From NCBI GenBank assembly GCA_947165685.1, contig CAMVBK010000012.1, positions 6,667-70,666 on the forward strand: 64,000 nt of DNA, read 5' to 3'. The position numbers and the translations under genes are program-made. The stretch is from F23-D06 sp947165685 (GTDB taxonomy: Bacteria > Bacteroidota > Bacteroidia > Bacteroidales > WCHB1-69). The stretch's first letter is position 1. Each line of letters begins with the position of its first letter. The notes beneath the pieces were generated by a model. The model did not search any database. It saw only the letters and a list, made by a program, of their open reading frames with translations, and was not told the DNA's origin. Shown here one piece after another: positions 54,271 through 62,535 of the stretch.

Positions 54271-56397
54271 ATGAACCCTAAATTTCCCATCATGACCTTG
54301 GCTTTGGCGACCGTCATTCTCGGCGGCGCGTGCAAGAAGAAACAGGCCGAGAGCCCCGAATTGGCCGACAATCCCTTCATGAAAGAGTGGAACACCCCTT
54401 ACGGTGTGCCGCCCTTCGACCAGATTAAAACCACCGATTATCTGCCGGCCGTCGAGGAGGGCATCCGGCAGCAGAAGGAGAACATCCAGGCCATCTGCGA
54501 CAACTCCGAGGAGCCTACCTTCGGCAACACGTTGATTCCGTACGAATACAGCGGCGAGTTGCTGACGAAAGTGTCGGCCGTCTTCCTCAACCTCGCCGAG
54601 TGCATGAACAGCCCGGAGATGGAGGAACTTTCCGACACCATCATCCCGATGCTTACGCGCCATGAGGATGACATTATGCTGAACGACAAATTGTTCCAGC
54701 GTATCAAGACGGTGTATGAGAACCGTGACAAGGAAAATCTCAACGACGAGCAGAAGCGGCTCTTGGAGGTGACCTACAAAGGCTTCGTGCACGGCGGCGC
54801 GAACGTGCCCGCCGACAAGCAGGCTCGCTATCGCGAAATCAACGAGAAACTCTCCGCGCTCACCCTCAAGTTCGGCAACAACGTGCTCGGTGCCACTAAC
54901 TCCTACACGCTCTTCGTTGACAACGAAGAGGACCTCAAAGGGCTGACGGAAAGTCAATTGGCCACTGCCAAGGAGACGGCCGACGGCATGAAGGATGCCA
55001 AAGGAAAGTACGCCTTCACCGTGCATGTGCCCTCCATGGAACCGTTCCTCCAGAATTGCCAGAATCGCGAGCTGCGCAAGGAACTCTGGACCGCTTATTC
55101 CACCCGTTGCCTTGATGGGGAATACGGTAATGCGGAGATTATCAACGAGATTGCCAACTTGCGCTTGGAGAAAGCGAAAATCCTCGGCTTCGACAACTAC
55201 GCCAACTACGTTTTGGACGAGTGCATGGCCAAGAACGACAAGAACGTCTATGACCTGCTGATGAAGGTGTGGACGCCCGCCCTCGCCAAGGCCAAGGAGG
55301 AGGCCGCCCTCTATCAGAAAATGATGAACAAGGACGGCGTTTCCGGCGCGCTGCAGCCCTACGACTGGCGCTACTATGCCGAGAAGCTGCGTAAGGAGAA
55401 ATACGACCTCAACGACGAGGATATCCGTCCCTACCTCGCCCTCGACTCCGCCCGCAAGGGGCTGTTCTATGTCTGCGAGCGGCTCTACGGGCTTACGTTC
55501 CGCGAGAATCCTGAGATTCCGGTCTATCACAAGGACGTCAAGGTGTATGAGGTGATTGACAACAACGAGGTCATCGCGGTGGTCTATATGGACTTCTTCC
55601 CGCGCGAGAGCAAACGCAGCGGCGCCTGGATGACCAACTTCCGCGAACAGTACTACGACCGCGACGGCAACAACCACATCCCGGTGGTGTCGCTAGTCTT
55701 CAACTTCACCAAGCCGGTGGGCGACAAGCCTTCGATGCTCAACATCGACGAGACGCAGACGCTGTTCCACGAGTTCGGTCACGCGCTGCACAGCATCCTG
55801 TCGCGCTGCCACTATCCCAGCCTCTCGGGCACGAACGTACCGCGCGACTTCGTGGAGATGCCTTCGCAGTTCATGGAGCACTTCGCCTTCGAGCCGGAGG
55901 TGCTGAAGGTCTATGCCCACCACTACCAGACTGGCGAGCTGATTCCCGACGCGCTGGTGCAGAAGATCGAGGCGGCCGCCACCTACGGCCAGGGCTTCGT
56001 CAACACCGAGCTGCTTGCCGCCTCCATCCTCGACATGGACTACCACACCGTGACGGAGCCCGTGAACTTCACGCAGCCCGGTTTCGAAAACGAGCGGATG
56101 GCAAAAATCGGGCTGATTCCGTCCATCATCTCCCGCTACAGAAGCCCCTACTTCCAACACGTCTTCTCCGGCGGCTATGCGGCAGGTTACTACAGCTACA
56201 CCTGGTCGGCACTGCTTGACAACGATGCCTACCAGTGCTTCAAAGACCACGGCATCTTCGATCCGGCCACAGCCACCTCGTTTCGCACCAACATTCTGGA
56301 ACGCGGCAATACCGACGATGTGATGAACCTCTACATGGCCTTCCGCGGCCAGGAACCGTCCATCGAGCCGCTGCTGAAGAACAGGGGTCTGAAATAG
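54271..56397 (+). CDS. M3 family metallopeptidase lipoprotein (dipeptidyl carboxypeptidase-like)
   Basis: 708 residues from MNPKFPIMTLALATVILGGAC at 54271, a lipoprotein signal with Cys near residue 21. The body matches the Dcp/oligopeptidase A branch of M3: LFHEFGHALHSILS near residue 500 carries the HExxH zinc motif, and the downstream EMPSQFMEHFAFEP gives the third zinc ligand (Glu). Also typical: YDWRYYAEKLRKEKYDL and VSLVFNFTKP. A tethered periplasmic or surface peptidase that trims short peptides from the C-terminus. A bidirectional terminator follows. Confidence 0.93.
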   Translation: MNPKFPIMTLALATVILGGACKKKQAESPELADNPFMKEWNTPYGVPPFDQIKTTDYLPAVEEGIRQQKENIQAICDNSEEPTFGNTLIPYEYSGELLTKVSAVFLNLAECMNSPEMEELSDTIIPMLTRHEDDIMLNDKLFQRIKTVYENRDKENLNDEQKRLLEVTYKGFVHGGANVPADKQARYREINEKLSALTLKFGNNVLGATNSYTLFVDNEEDLKGLTESQLATAKETADGMKDAKGKYAFTVHVPSMEPFLQNCQNRELRKELWTAYSTRCLDGEYGNAEIINEIANLRLEKAKILGFDNYANYVLDECMAKNDKNVYDLLMKVWTPALAKAKEEAALYQKMMNKDGVSGALQPYDWRYYAEKLRKEKYDLNDEDIRPYLALDSARKGLFYVCERLYGLTFRENPEIPVYHKDVKVYEVIDNNEVIAVVYMDFFPRESKRSGAWMTNFREQYYDRDGNNHIPVVSLVFNFTKPVGDKPSMLNIDETQTLFHEFGHALHSILSRCHYPSLSGTNVPRDFVEMPSQFMEHFAFEPEVLKVYAHHYQTGELIPDALVQKIEAAATYGQGFVNTELLAASILDMDYHTVTEPVNFTQPGFENERMAKIGLIPSIISRYRSPYFQHVFSGGYAAGYYSYTWSALLDNDAYQCFKDHGIFDPATATSFRTNILERGNTDDVMNLYMAFRGQEPSIEPLLKNRGLK

Positions 56398-56450
56398 GCT
56401 TGTTGTTCAGAGGACCCTGCGCTGAGCGGCGCGGGATTTGGAAATGAAAA

Positions 56451-56486
56451 AGGAACCCCGGACGCGGTAAAGTGTCCGGGGTTCCT
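56451..56486. terminator. Bidirectional intrinsic terminator (M3 peptidase / gpmA)
   Basis: Perfect 13-bp stem AGGAACCCCGGAC (56451-56463) and GTCCGGGGTTCCT (56474-56486) with a 10-base loop. T-run on the plus strand after the stem and A-run before it. Serves the two convergent genes. Confidence 0.88.
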
Positions 56487-56528
56487 TTTGGTATGTAAAT
56501 GTAGGAAAATGCTGAAGGGGACGGTTTG

Positions 56529-57281
56529 TTACGCCTTGGTCTGGTTGGCCACGCCGTCTTGTTTGGCTTTCAGTTCCTCTTCGGAAAGGCCGAGATAGCG
56601 GTCGCTGATGACCTGCATTTCGCTGTCGAGTTCCAGCAGGAAGGGCACTCCGGTGGGGATGTTGAGCTTCACAATTTCCTCGTTCGACATGTTCTTCATG
56701 AATTTGATGATGCCGCGGATGCTGTTGCCGTGTGCCACGACCAGTACCTGCTTGTATTCGCGCAGCGATTCCACGATGTTGACGTTCCAGAGGGGGATGA
56801 TGCGCTTGGTGGCGTCCATGAGGGATTCAGTGGCGGGGCGGGCGGCCTTGAACTTGATGTCCTGATAGCGGATGTCGAATTTCGGGTGGCGCGGGTCGTC
56901 GTCGGCTAACGGTTCCGGCTGCACGTCGTAGCTGCGCCGCCACTTGTTGACCTGCTCCTCGCCGTACACGGATACTGCCTCCTTCTTGTTCTGTCCCTGA
57001 AGAGCGCCGTAGTGCTTCTCGTTCAGTCGCCAGGTCTTATAGACGGGCAGCCACATCCGGTCCATCTCCTCCAGCACGTAATTCAGCGTCTTGATGGCGC
57101 GTTTGAGGTAGGAGGTGTAAGTGTAGCGGATGTCAAGACCGGGCTCGTCGCGCAGGATGCGCCCTGCCTGCTTCGCCTCTTCGACACCCTGCGGGGTGAG
57201 GTCCACGTCGGTCCATCCGGTGAACTGGTTCGACAGATTCCATTCGCTCTGTCCGTGGCGTATTAATATCAGTTTGTACAT
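56529..57281 (-). CDS. gpmA: 2,3-bisphosphoglycerate-dependent phosphoglycerate mutase
   Basis: Glycolysis/gluconeogenesis: interconverts 3- and 2-phosphoglycerate. 250 residues. Phosphohistidine motif ILIRHGQSEWN (residue about 9), NQFTGWTDVDLT, RLNEKHYGALQG with the catalytic Glu, PATESLMD and VVAHGNSIRGI with the second His. Its leader contains two GGTTATT-type units and, further up, an 18-base tandem repeat. Confidence 0.95.
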   Translation of the reverse strand: MYKLILIRHGQSEWNLSNQFTGWTDVDLTPQGVEEAKQAGRILRDEPGLDIRYTYTSYLKRAIKTLNYVLEEMDRMWLPVYKTWRLNEKHYGALQGQNKKEAVSVYGEEQVNKWRRSYDVQPEPLADDDPRHPKFDIRYQDIKFKAARPATESLMDATKRIIPLWNVNIVESLREYKQVLVVAHGNSIRGIIKFMKNMSNEEIVKLNIPTGVPFLLELDSEMQVISDRYLGLSEEELKAKQDGVANQTKA

Positions 57282-57369
57282 TCTTTCTTTTATAATGGTT
57301 ATTGGTTATTGAAGCTTGCGGTTAGTGATTGGAGATTTGTAATCGGTCAAACGCCAGCATGTTAGTTTA

Positions 57370-57414
57370 AGTCATAGTCTAAGTCTAAGTCATAGTCTAA
57401 GTCTAAGTCATAGT
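57370..57414. repeat. 18-base tandem repeat x2.5 between panD and gpmA
   Basis: AGTCATAGTCTAAGTCTA twice, then a partial AGTCATAGT. Lies 15 bases past the panD stop and about 90 bases upstream of gpmA, in the spacer between two minus-strand genes. It has an internal 6-base rhythm (AGTCTA). Confidence 0.85.
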
Positions 57415-57429
57415 GCTAACAGCCAACAG

Positions 57430-57774
57430 CTAAAGTTTGTTCTCTCCGTTCGGGAATACGATGGTGGGCTTGAAGGTCTTGGCCTCTTCGAAGTCCATGG
57501 AGGCGTAGGAGATGATAACGACGGTGTCGCCGGGGGAGGCTTTGCGGGCGGCGGGTCCGTTGAGGCAGATCACGCCGGAGTTTTTCTCGCCCTTGATGAC
57601 GTAGGTCTCTAAGCGTTCTCCGTTGTTGACGTTCAGCACCTGCACCTTCTCGTTCTCGATCATGTTGGCGGCTTCCATCAGCGCCTCGTCGATAGTGATG
57701 CTGCCCACGTAGTTCAGGTTGGCTTCCGTGACGGTAGCACGGTGTATCTTCGATTTCAGGATTTCGATGTTCAT
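57430..57774 (-). CDS. panD: Aspartate 1-decarboxylase
   Basis: Makes beta-alanine from aspartate for pantothenate synthesis. 114 residues from MNIEILKSKIHRATVTEANL at 57774, the normal proenzyme length; longer frames to 57927 and beyond are produced by the repeat array upstream and are rejected. The self-cleavage site is in NYVGSITID (Gly-Ser), which yields the pyruvoyl group; MEAANMIENEKVQVLNVNNGER and GVICLNGPAARKASPGD follow. It lies downstream of panC on the same strand, separated by the 43-base repeat array. Confidence 0.95.
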   Translation of the reverse strand: MNIEILKSKIHRATVTEANLNYVGSITIDEALMEAANMIENEKVQVLNVNNGERLETYVIKGEKNSGVICLNGPAARKASPGDTVVIISYASMDFEEAKTFKPTIVFPNGENKL

Positions 57775-57781
57775 TTTTCGG

Positions 57782-57951
57782 TTGTTTGTTTGTCCCACAC
57801 TGAGCCTTTGGCTTGCGGGGTTGTTTGTCGTTGCGCCCCACACTGCGCTTTCGGCTTGCAGGGTTGTTTTTCGTTGCGTCCCACACTGCGCCTTCGGCTT
57901 GCGGGGTTGTTTTTCGTTGCGCCCCACACTGCGCCTTCGGCTTGTGTGGGG
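57782..57951 (-). repeat. 43-base tandem repeat x4 between panC and panD
   Basis: Four copies, with the marker CCCACACTG at 57794, 57837, 57880 and 57923 (exact 43-base period). Each unit holds a small GCC-TTC-GGC-type hairpin. The array starts about 8 bases upstream of the panD start codon. A related core (CCCCCATACTGCGCTTCGCTT) recurs at the window end upstream of the TolC gene. Confidence 0.93.
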
Positions 57952-58006
57952 TTAATTGCACTTCGTGCGTTTTGCCTCTTCGAGGCTGTTTAAGGAATTT
58001 TATGTT

Positions 58007-58834
58007 TTAATATCTAATATTGTCGATGAGTCGCACCGGTCCCACATATACGGTGATGAACCCCATGACGCCGTGCGGGTTGCGGATGTCGTCGGTGGTC
58101 AGGAGGGTCTCGGCGTCGGCAATTTCGAAGTAGTCGAGCTGGAATTCGGGAATTTTGGCGATTTCCGTCTCCACGAAGGCCTTGATCTCGGGTACGGTGG
58201 CACACGAGCGGGATGCTTCGAGGATGCGGTGGATGTTGGCGGCAGTCTCGAATTCGTGGGGGGAGAGGCGGCGGTTGCGGGAACTCATGGCCAGGCCGTT
58301 GGGTTCGCGGACGATGGGGCAGGGGATGATCTCGGAGAGGATGCGGCATTGGCGGCACATCTCGCGGATGACGGCAATCTGCTGGTAGTCCTTCTCGCCG
58401 TAGTAGGACTTGTGCGGGCGGGTCCATTCGAGCAGGCGGCGCACGATGACACCCACGCCGTTGAAGTGGCCCGGGCGGGCGGCGCCCTCCATCACGTTGG
58501 CCACGGTGCCGAAGTCATAGACTTCCGTGGGCTTCACGGGGAACACCTCCTCCACGGTGGGCGCGAACACGTAGTCGGCTTGGTCGCCGATCAGCTGCAC
58601 GTCGGCCTCCAGGGTGCGGGGGTATTTGGCCAGGTCCTCGGCGTTGTTGAACTGCACCGGGTTCACGAAAATGGAGCAGAAAACGGTGTCGTTCTCTTGA
58701 CGGGCGCGGCGGATGAGTGACAAGTGGCCCTCGTGCAGGGCACCCATGGTGGGCACCATACCGATGGTCTTGCCGGCGGCACGTTCGCGCGCTGCGATGT
58801 CTATCAATTCCTCTACGGTGGTTATGATTTTCAT
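58007..58834 (-). CDS. panC: Pantothenate synthetase
   Basis: Joins pantoate and beta-alanine with ATP to give pantothenate. 275 residues. HxGH-type motif MGALHEGHLSLIRRA (residue about 30), FVNPVQFN, SYYGEKDYQQIAVI and the KMSKS-like SSRNRRLSP. It has its own promoter box (58890-58897) divergent from the response regulator gene, and is followed by the repeat array and panD, so the two pantothenate genes form a unit. Confidence 0.96.
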   Translation of the reverse strand: MKIITTVEELIDIAARERAAGKTIGMVPTMGALHEGHLSLIRRARQENDTVFCSIFVNPVQFNNAEDLAKYPRTLEADVQLIGDQADYVFAPTVEEVFPVKPTEVYDFGTVANVMEGAARPGHFNGVGVIVRRLLEWTRPHKSYYGEKDYQQIAVIREMCRQCRILSEIIPCPIVREPNGLAMSSRNRRLSPHEFETAANIHRILEASRSCATVPEIKAFVETEIAKIPEFQLDYFEIADAETLLTTDDIRNPHGVMGFITVYVGPVRLIDNIRY

Positions 58835-58889
58835 ATCTGTTTGAAATTCAATTAAATAATAACAGCAAACGATTTGTCCAAAACGGTCG

Positions 58890-58897
58890 CAAAGGTA
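58890..58897 (-). promoter_or_regulatory. Promoter -7 element for panC
   Basis: Minus-strand TACCTTTG, 56 bases upstream of the panC start. Confidence 0.5.
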
Positions 58898-58941
58898 TAA
58901 AAAATTTTAATATCGGCTTCCGTGTATGTCCATGTTTTTTT

Positions 58942-58949
58942 TATTTTTG
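58942..58949 (+). promoter_or_regulatory. Promoter -7 element for the response regulator
   Basis: TATTTTTG, 23 bases before the ATG at 58972, back to back with the panC promoter. Confidence 0.55.
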
Positions 58950-58971
58950 CTCTTTCAAAAAATGTGGAAAA

Positions 58972-59655
58972 ATGGAAGCGAAAAAGGTACTTTTGGCGGA
59001 AGACGACATGAACCTCGGCAAGGTGCTCACCACTGTCCTCACGGGCAAGGGGTTTGACGTGCGGCACGCCAACAACGGCGAGGCCGCCTACGAGCTGTTT
59101 TGCACCAATGAGTTCGATATTTGCCTCATCGATGTGATGATGCCCATCAAGGATGGGTTCACTCTGGCGCAGGAAATCCGGAAGATGGATCAGAAAATCC
59201 CGATTATCTTTTTGACGGCCAAGACGATGCAGGAAGACATGATCAAGGGCCTCTCCATCGGGGGCGACGACTATATCACCAAGCCGTTCACGATGGAGAT
59301 TCTGTTGGCGCGGATGCAGGCGCTGCTGCGGCGCACGGGAGTGCAGGAGGAGCCTGAAAGCCATGTCGTGAGCATCGGCAGCATCCAGTTCGACAGGAAA
59401 CGGCAGACGCTGATCGTCGGGGGGCAGGAGCAGAAGATGACCTCCCGCGAGGCCGCCCTGTTAGATATGCTCTACGAGAAACGCAACGATGTGCTCTACC
59501 GGAGCTATGCGTTGAAGAAGATTTGGGGGGAGGACAGCTTCTACAACAGCAGGAACATGGATGTCTATATCACCCGGCTCCGCAAATTGCTCAAAAGCGA
59601 GCCCAACGTGCAGATTATCAATGTGCACAGCACCGGCTTCAAGCTAGTCTGGTAG
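58972..59655 (+). CDS. OmpR/PhoB-type response regulator, RprY-like
   Basis: 227 residues. The receiver domain (1-about 120) has the acidic pair AEDD, the phospho-acceptor Asp in LIDVMMP and the Lys in DDYITKPFT. A winged-helix DNA-binding domain (about 130-227) includes TSREAALLDMLYEKRNDVL, YNSRNMDVYITRLRKLL and INVHSTGFKLVW. The receiver closely resembles Bacteroides RprY as I recall it. No histidine kinase gene lies beside it in the window. The stop adjoins the lpxB stop with no gap, so the genes converge without a terminator. Confidence 0.92.
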   Translation: MEAKKVLLAEDDMNLGKVLTTVLTGKGFDVRHANNGEAAYELFCTNEFDICLIDVMMPIKDGFTLAQEIRKMDQKIPIIFLTAKTMQEDMIKGLSIGGDDYITKPFTMEILLARMQALLRRTGVQEEPESHVVSIGSIQFDRKRQTLIVGGQEQKMTSREAALLDMLYEKRNDVLYRSYALKKIWGEDSFYNSRNMDVYITRLRKLLKSEPNVQIINVHSTGFKLVW

Positions 59656-60780
59656 TCATTCCGAAGCGGCTTGCAGGACCACCTCGGCGGCTTTCCGCGA
59701 GGCGGAGCCATTGCCCAAGCGGGTATATAATTCCTCATACTGCGCTTTCATGGCGGAGATGTTCCCTGCATCTTCCGTGATGAGGCGCAGTTCTTTTTCC
59801 AGGCGGACGGTGTTGTAGTCGTGCTGGATAAGCTCGGTCACTACGGGCGCGTCGAGGATGAGGTTAGGCAGGGAAATGTAATTGATGCCGGAAATCAGGC
59901 GCTTGGCAATCAGGTAGGAGAGTTCGCTGCCGGCGTAGCAGACCACTTGCGGCGTGCCGATCATGGCTGTCTCCAAGGTGGCGGTTCCGGAGGCCACGAC
60001 GGCGGCCTTGGCGTTGGCCAACAGCGGGTAGGTCTGGTTGCGGACGCGTGCCACGTCGTACCCGTCCAGGTACTTGTTGTACAGCGAGCTTGGCAGCCAG
60101 GAGACGGTGGAGACCACGAACTGGTACTGCGGGAACCGTTCCGCCATCTGCAGCATTGTGGGCAACAGCGCGGATATTTCCTGTTTGCGGCTGCCGGGCA
60201 GCAGGGCGACGATGTCGCGGTTGTCCAAGCCGTTGTTCTCGCGGAACCGCTGCACGTCGGGGCGCTGCGGCAGGTCGCGGCTCACCGCGTCTAACAAAGG
60301 ATGCCCCACGTAGTGCACGTTCATGCCATGGCGGGCGTAGAACTCCTTCTCAAAGGGCAGGATCACCATCATCTCATCGACATCGCGCCGGATTTGCTTG
60401 ATGCGCCCTTTTTTCCAGGCCCAGATCTGCGGGGAGATGTAATAGACGACCTTGATGCGGTGCTTTTTCGCGAATTTGGCGACGCGCAGGTTGAAGCCGG
60501 GCAAATCCACCAAGACGAGCACGTCGGGTTGCCAAGCAAGGAGGTCGGCCTTGCATCGCCGCATGTTGCCGAGCACGGCGGGCAGGTGCACGAACACCTC
60601 CCAAAAGCCCATGTAGGCCATGTCCTTGTAGTGGATGAGCAGCTCTGCGCCGGCGTCGCGCATGAGGTCGCCGCCACAGCCGCGAAACTCCGCCGCCGGG
60701 TCCTTCTCCTTCAGGGCCTTGATGAGGTTGGAGGCGTGCAGATCGCCCGACGCCTCGCCTGCCACAATGTAATATTTCAT
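59656..60780 (-). CDS. lpxB: Lipid-A-disaccharide synthase
   Basis: Glycosyltransferase that joins UDP-2,3-diacylglucosamine and lipid X, an essential lipid A step at the inner membrane. 374 residues. Motifs: YYIVAGEASGDLHASNLI at the start, FRGCGGDLMRDAGAE, VDLPGFNLRVAKFAKKH, YYISPQIWAWKKGRIKQIRRDVD, and ALLPGSRKQEISALLPTM. The YqeY gene begins 461 bases upstream and ends 8 bases before the lpxB start, so they may be co-transcribed. Confidence 0.96.
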   Translation of the reverse strand: MKYYIVAGEASGDLHASNLIKALKEKDPAAEFRGCGGDLMRDAGAELLIHYKDMAYMGFWEVFVHLPAVLGNMRRCKADLLAWQPDVLVLVDLPGFNLRVAKFAKKHRIKVVYYISPQIWAWKKGRIKQIRRDVDEMMVILPFEKEFYARHGMNVHYVGHPLLDAVSRDLPQRPDVQRFRENNGLDNRDIVALLPGSRKQEISALLPTMLQMAERFPQYQFVVSTVSWLPSSLYNKYLDGYDVARVRNQTYPLLANAKAAVVASGTATLETAMIGTPQVVCYAGSELSYLIAKRLISGINYISLPNLILDAPVVTELIQHDYNTVRLEKELRLITEDAGNISAMKAQYEELYTRLGNGSASRKAAEVVLQAASE

Positions 60781-60788
60781 TCCTTAAA

Positions 60789-61241
60789 CTATTGGGCCAG
60801 AAGCCGTTTCACGATGTCGGAGACGAGTTTGTTGTCGGCCTTCCCGGCAAAGGTCTTCGTGGCCATGCCCATCACTTTGCCCATGTCCTTCATGCCGCTG
60901 AACCCGTTGTCGGCGATGATGCCCTTCAACGCGGCTTCCACCTCCTCTTCGGAAAGCATCTGTGGCAGGTAGCCCTTGATGATGTCGAGTTGGAACTGCT
61001 CCTCGGCGGCGAGGTCTTCGCGGTTTTGGGCGCGGTAGGTCTCGGCCGACTCCTGGCGTTGTTTCACCAGCTGCTTCAGGATCTTGATTTCCGCCTCCTC
61101 GTCCAGGTCGCTGCCGCCGCCTTTTTGGGTCTTGGCTAACAGTATGGCGGACTTGACGGCGCGCAAGGCGTTGAGCTTCTGCGATTCGCGGGCCAGCATC
61201 GCCGCTTTGATGTCTTCGTTGATTTTTTGTTCTAATGCCAT
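60789..61241 (-). CDS. GatB/YqeY domain protein
   Basis: 150 residues from MALEQKINEDIKAAMLA at 61241; the promoter box at 61277 rules out the longer frame. Entirely helical, with KLNALRAVKSAILLAKT, EIKILKQLVKQRQESAETY, IIKGYLPQMLSEEEVEAAL and MGKVMGMATKTFAGKAD, matching YqeY proteins that share the tail domain of the GatB amidotransferase subunit. Thought to act in tRNA-dependent amidation or tRNA binding; not shown here. The stop lies 8 bases before lpxB. Confidence 0.92.
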   Translation of the reverse strand: MALEQKINEDIKAAMLARESQKLNALRAVKSAILLAKTQKGGGSDLDEEAEIKILKQLVKQRQESAETYRAQNREDLAAEEQFQLDIIKGYLPQMLSEEEVEAALKGIIADNGFSGMKDMGKVMGMATKTFAGKADNKLVSDIVKRLLAQ

Positions 61242-61276
61242 TTTTTCTGTTTTTAAAGTTTTTTGAAATAGTGCGG

Positions 61277-61284
61277 CAAAGATA
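61277..61284 (-). promoter_or_regulatory. Promoter -7 element for the YqeY gene
   Basis: Minus-strand TATCTTTG, 36 bases upstream of the start. Confidence 0.55.
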
Positions 61285-61322
61285 CAAAAATAATTCGACT
61301 CGGTTGGTGTCCGTAATTTTAC

Positions 61323-61330
61323 TATATTTG
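61323..61330 (+). promoter_or_regulatory. Promoter -7 element for the porin gene
   Basis: TATATTTG followed by CCGCC, 25 bases before the ATG at 61355; a TTG at 61304 is a possible -33 with short spacing. Confidence 0.55.
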
Positions 61331-61354
61331 CCGCCACAAGTGTAATGAACAAAC

Positions 61355-62518
61355 ATGACTCATAAATCAGTAAGTAGAACGGTTTTCGCGTTTTTTTTGA
61401 CCCTCTTGTTGCTGGCGTTTTGCCCGTCGCATCGTGCCGTGGCGCAGACGCAGGCTGACTCTGTCCCGACCAAGGCCAAGCGCGTGCGAGATTGGAAGCT
61501 CAGCGACTATCTGCAGATTCACGGGTTTGTGGATGCGCAGTACGATTATACCCTGCAGCCGGATGACAACGGGGGCATGGAAAAACACAGTGTCATTATG
61601 CTGCGGCGTGCCCGGTTCGACTTCTCCGGAAAGTTGCATCCGATGCTCGACTTCCGTCTGCAAGCCGACATGGCTTTCACGCCGCGCCTGCTCGACGCTT
61701 GGTTGCGGGTGAAATTCTGTAAGTACGCCCATCTGTGGATTGGGCAGCTAAAGACACCATATACGATGGATAACTTTCTGTCGCCCTTGGACTTGGAGTT
61801 CGTGGAGCTGTCGCAGTCGGTGGCGGCATTGGCGGGCTTCAGCGACATATCAGGTATCGCAGCGTATGCCAACGGACTGGAAATCGGGGCGATGCTGTCG
61901 GGCACGTTGGTGGATATCGAACGTGACGGCGAGCGTTTGCCTATCCTGAACTACTATGCCGGCATTTTCGGCGGCGCGGGCATCAACATCCGCAAAGACA
62001 ACCTGAGCAAGGATTTCGCCGCGCGCCTCGACTTCTATCCTTTCGTGAAAAATTTCCGTCTTTCGGGTTCCGTCTATATCGGCAACTATTCGCTCTTTCC
62101 CGACAAAAATGCGCCTCGTCATCGCTATTCGGGCGGCATGGAGTATTTGGGCGAGCATTGGACGGCACGGGCGGAATATCTGCAGGGCACGACCGGTGTG
62201 GCCGACGACAGTCCGCTGGCCGCAGAGGATGCGATCTATCTTGTGAACACGCGGGGTATGTACGCTTTTGTGGGCTATTGGTTCAAGATGGGGTGGGGGA
62301 GTAAGAACGCGGCCATGCAACGGTTGCGCCCGCTGTTCCGTTACGACTATTATGTCCGCGACCTGCAGAAACCCGTCGCCCACCACTACTACTCGTTCGA
62401 CTTGGAGTGGTGGCCGGAGGAACATGTGCGGGTCCACCTCGACTATACCTTGCGGCAGCGTGCCGACCGGAAGCGGCTCGGGCACGTTTTTGCGGCGAAG
62501 GTTTCCGTGCGCTTTTGA
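61355..62518 (+). CDS. OprO/OprP-type outer-membrane porin
   Basis: 387 residues with a signal peptide (FAFFLTLLLLAFCPSHRAVAQ). The mature protein begins WKLSDYLQIHGFVDAQYDYTL and continues as amphipathic strands: RRARFDFSGKLHPMLDFRLQADM, LWIGQLKTPYTMDNFLSPLDLEFVE, and a barrel-closing end FAAKVSVRF with a terminal Phe. This is the pattern of phosphate/polyphosphate-selective porins O and P, though in Bacteroidota the specificity is untested. It converges with the TolC-family gene 17 bases away with no visible terminator. Confidence 0.88.
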   Translation: MTHKSVSRTVFAFFLTLLLLAFCPSHRAVAQTQADSVPTKAKRVRDWKLSDYLQIHGFVDAQYDYTLQPDDNGGMEKHSVIMLRRARFDFSGKLHPMLDFRLQADMAFTPRLLDAWLRVKFCKYAHLWIGQLKTPYTMDNFLSPLDLEFVELSQSVAALAGFSDISGIAAYANGLEIGAMLSGTLVDIERDGERLPILNYYAGIFGGAGINIRKDNLSKDFAARLDFYPFVKNFRLSGSVYIGNYSLFPDKNAPRHRYSGGMEYLGEHWTARAEYLQGTTGVADDSPLAAEDAIYLVNTRGMYAFVGYWFKMGWGSKNAAMQRLRPLFRYDYYVRDLQKPVAHHYYSFDLEWWPEEHVRVHLDYTLRQRADRKRLGHVFAAKVSVRF

Positions 62519-62535
62519 TTGAACAAGGCGGCTCG

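Noticed and set aside
53821..55677. 618-codon minus-strand open frame
   Set aside because: Covers the end of the type A sorted protein and most of the M3 peptidase on the other strand, crossing their intergenic region; no family match and poor composition.
57782..57951. CRISPR array
   Set aside because: The 43-base units adjoin with no unique spacers.
57416..57961. Extended panD frames with a repeated KPKAQCG-type N-terminus
   Set aside because: The extra residues are the translated 43-base repeat array; panD has a normal start at 57774 that gives the family length.
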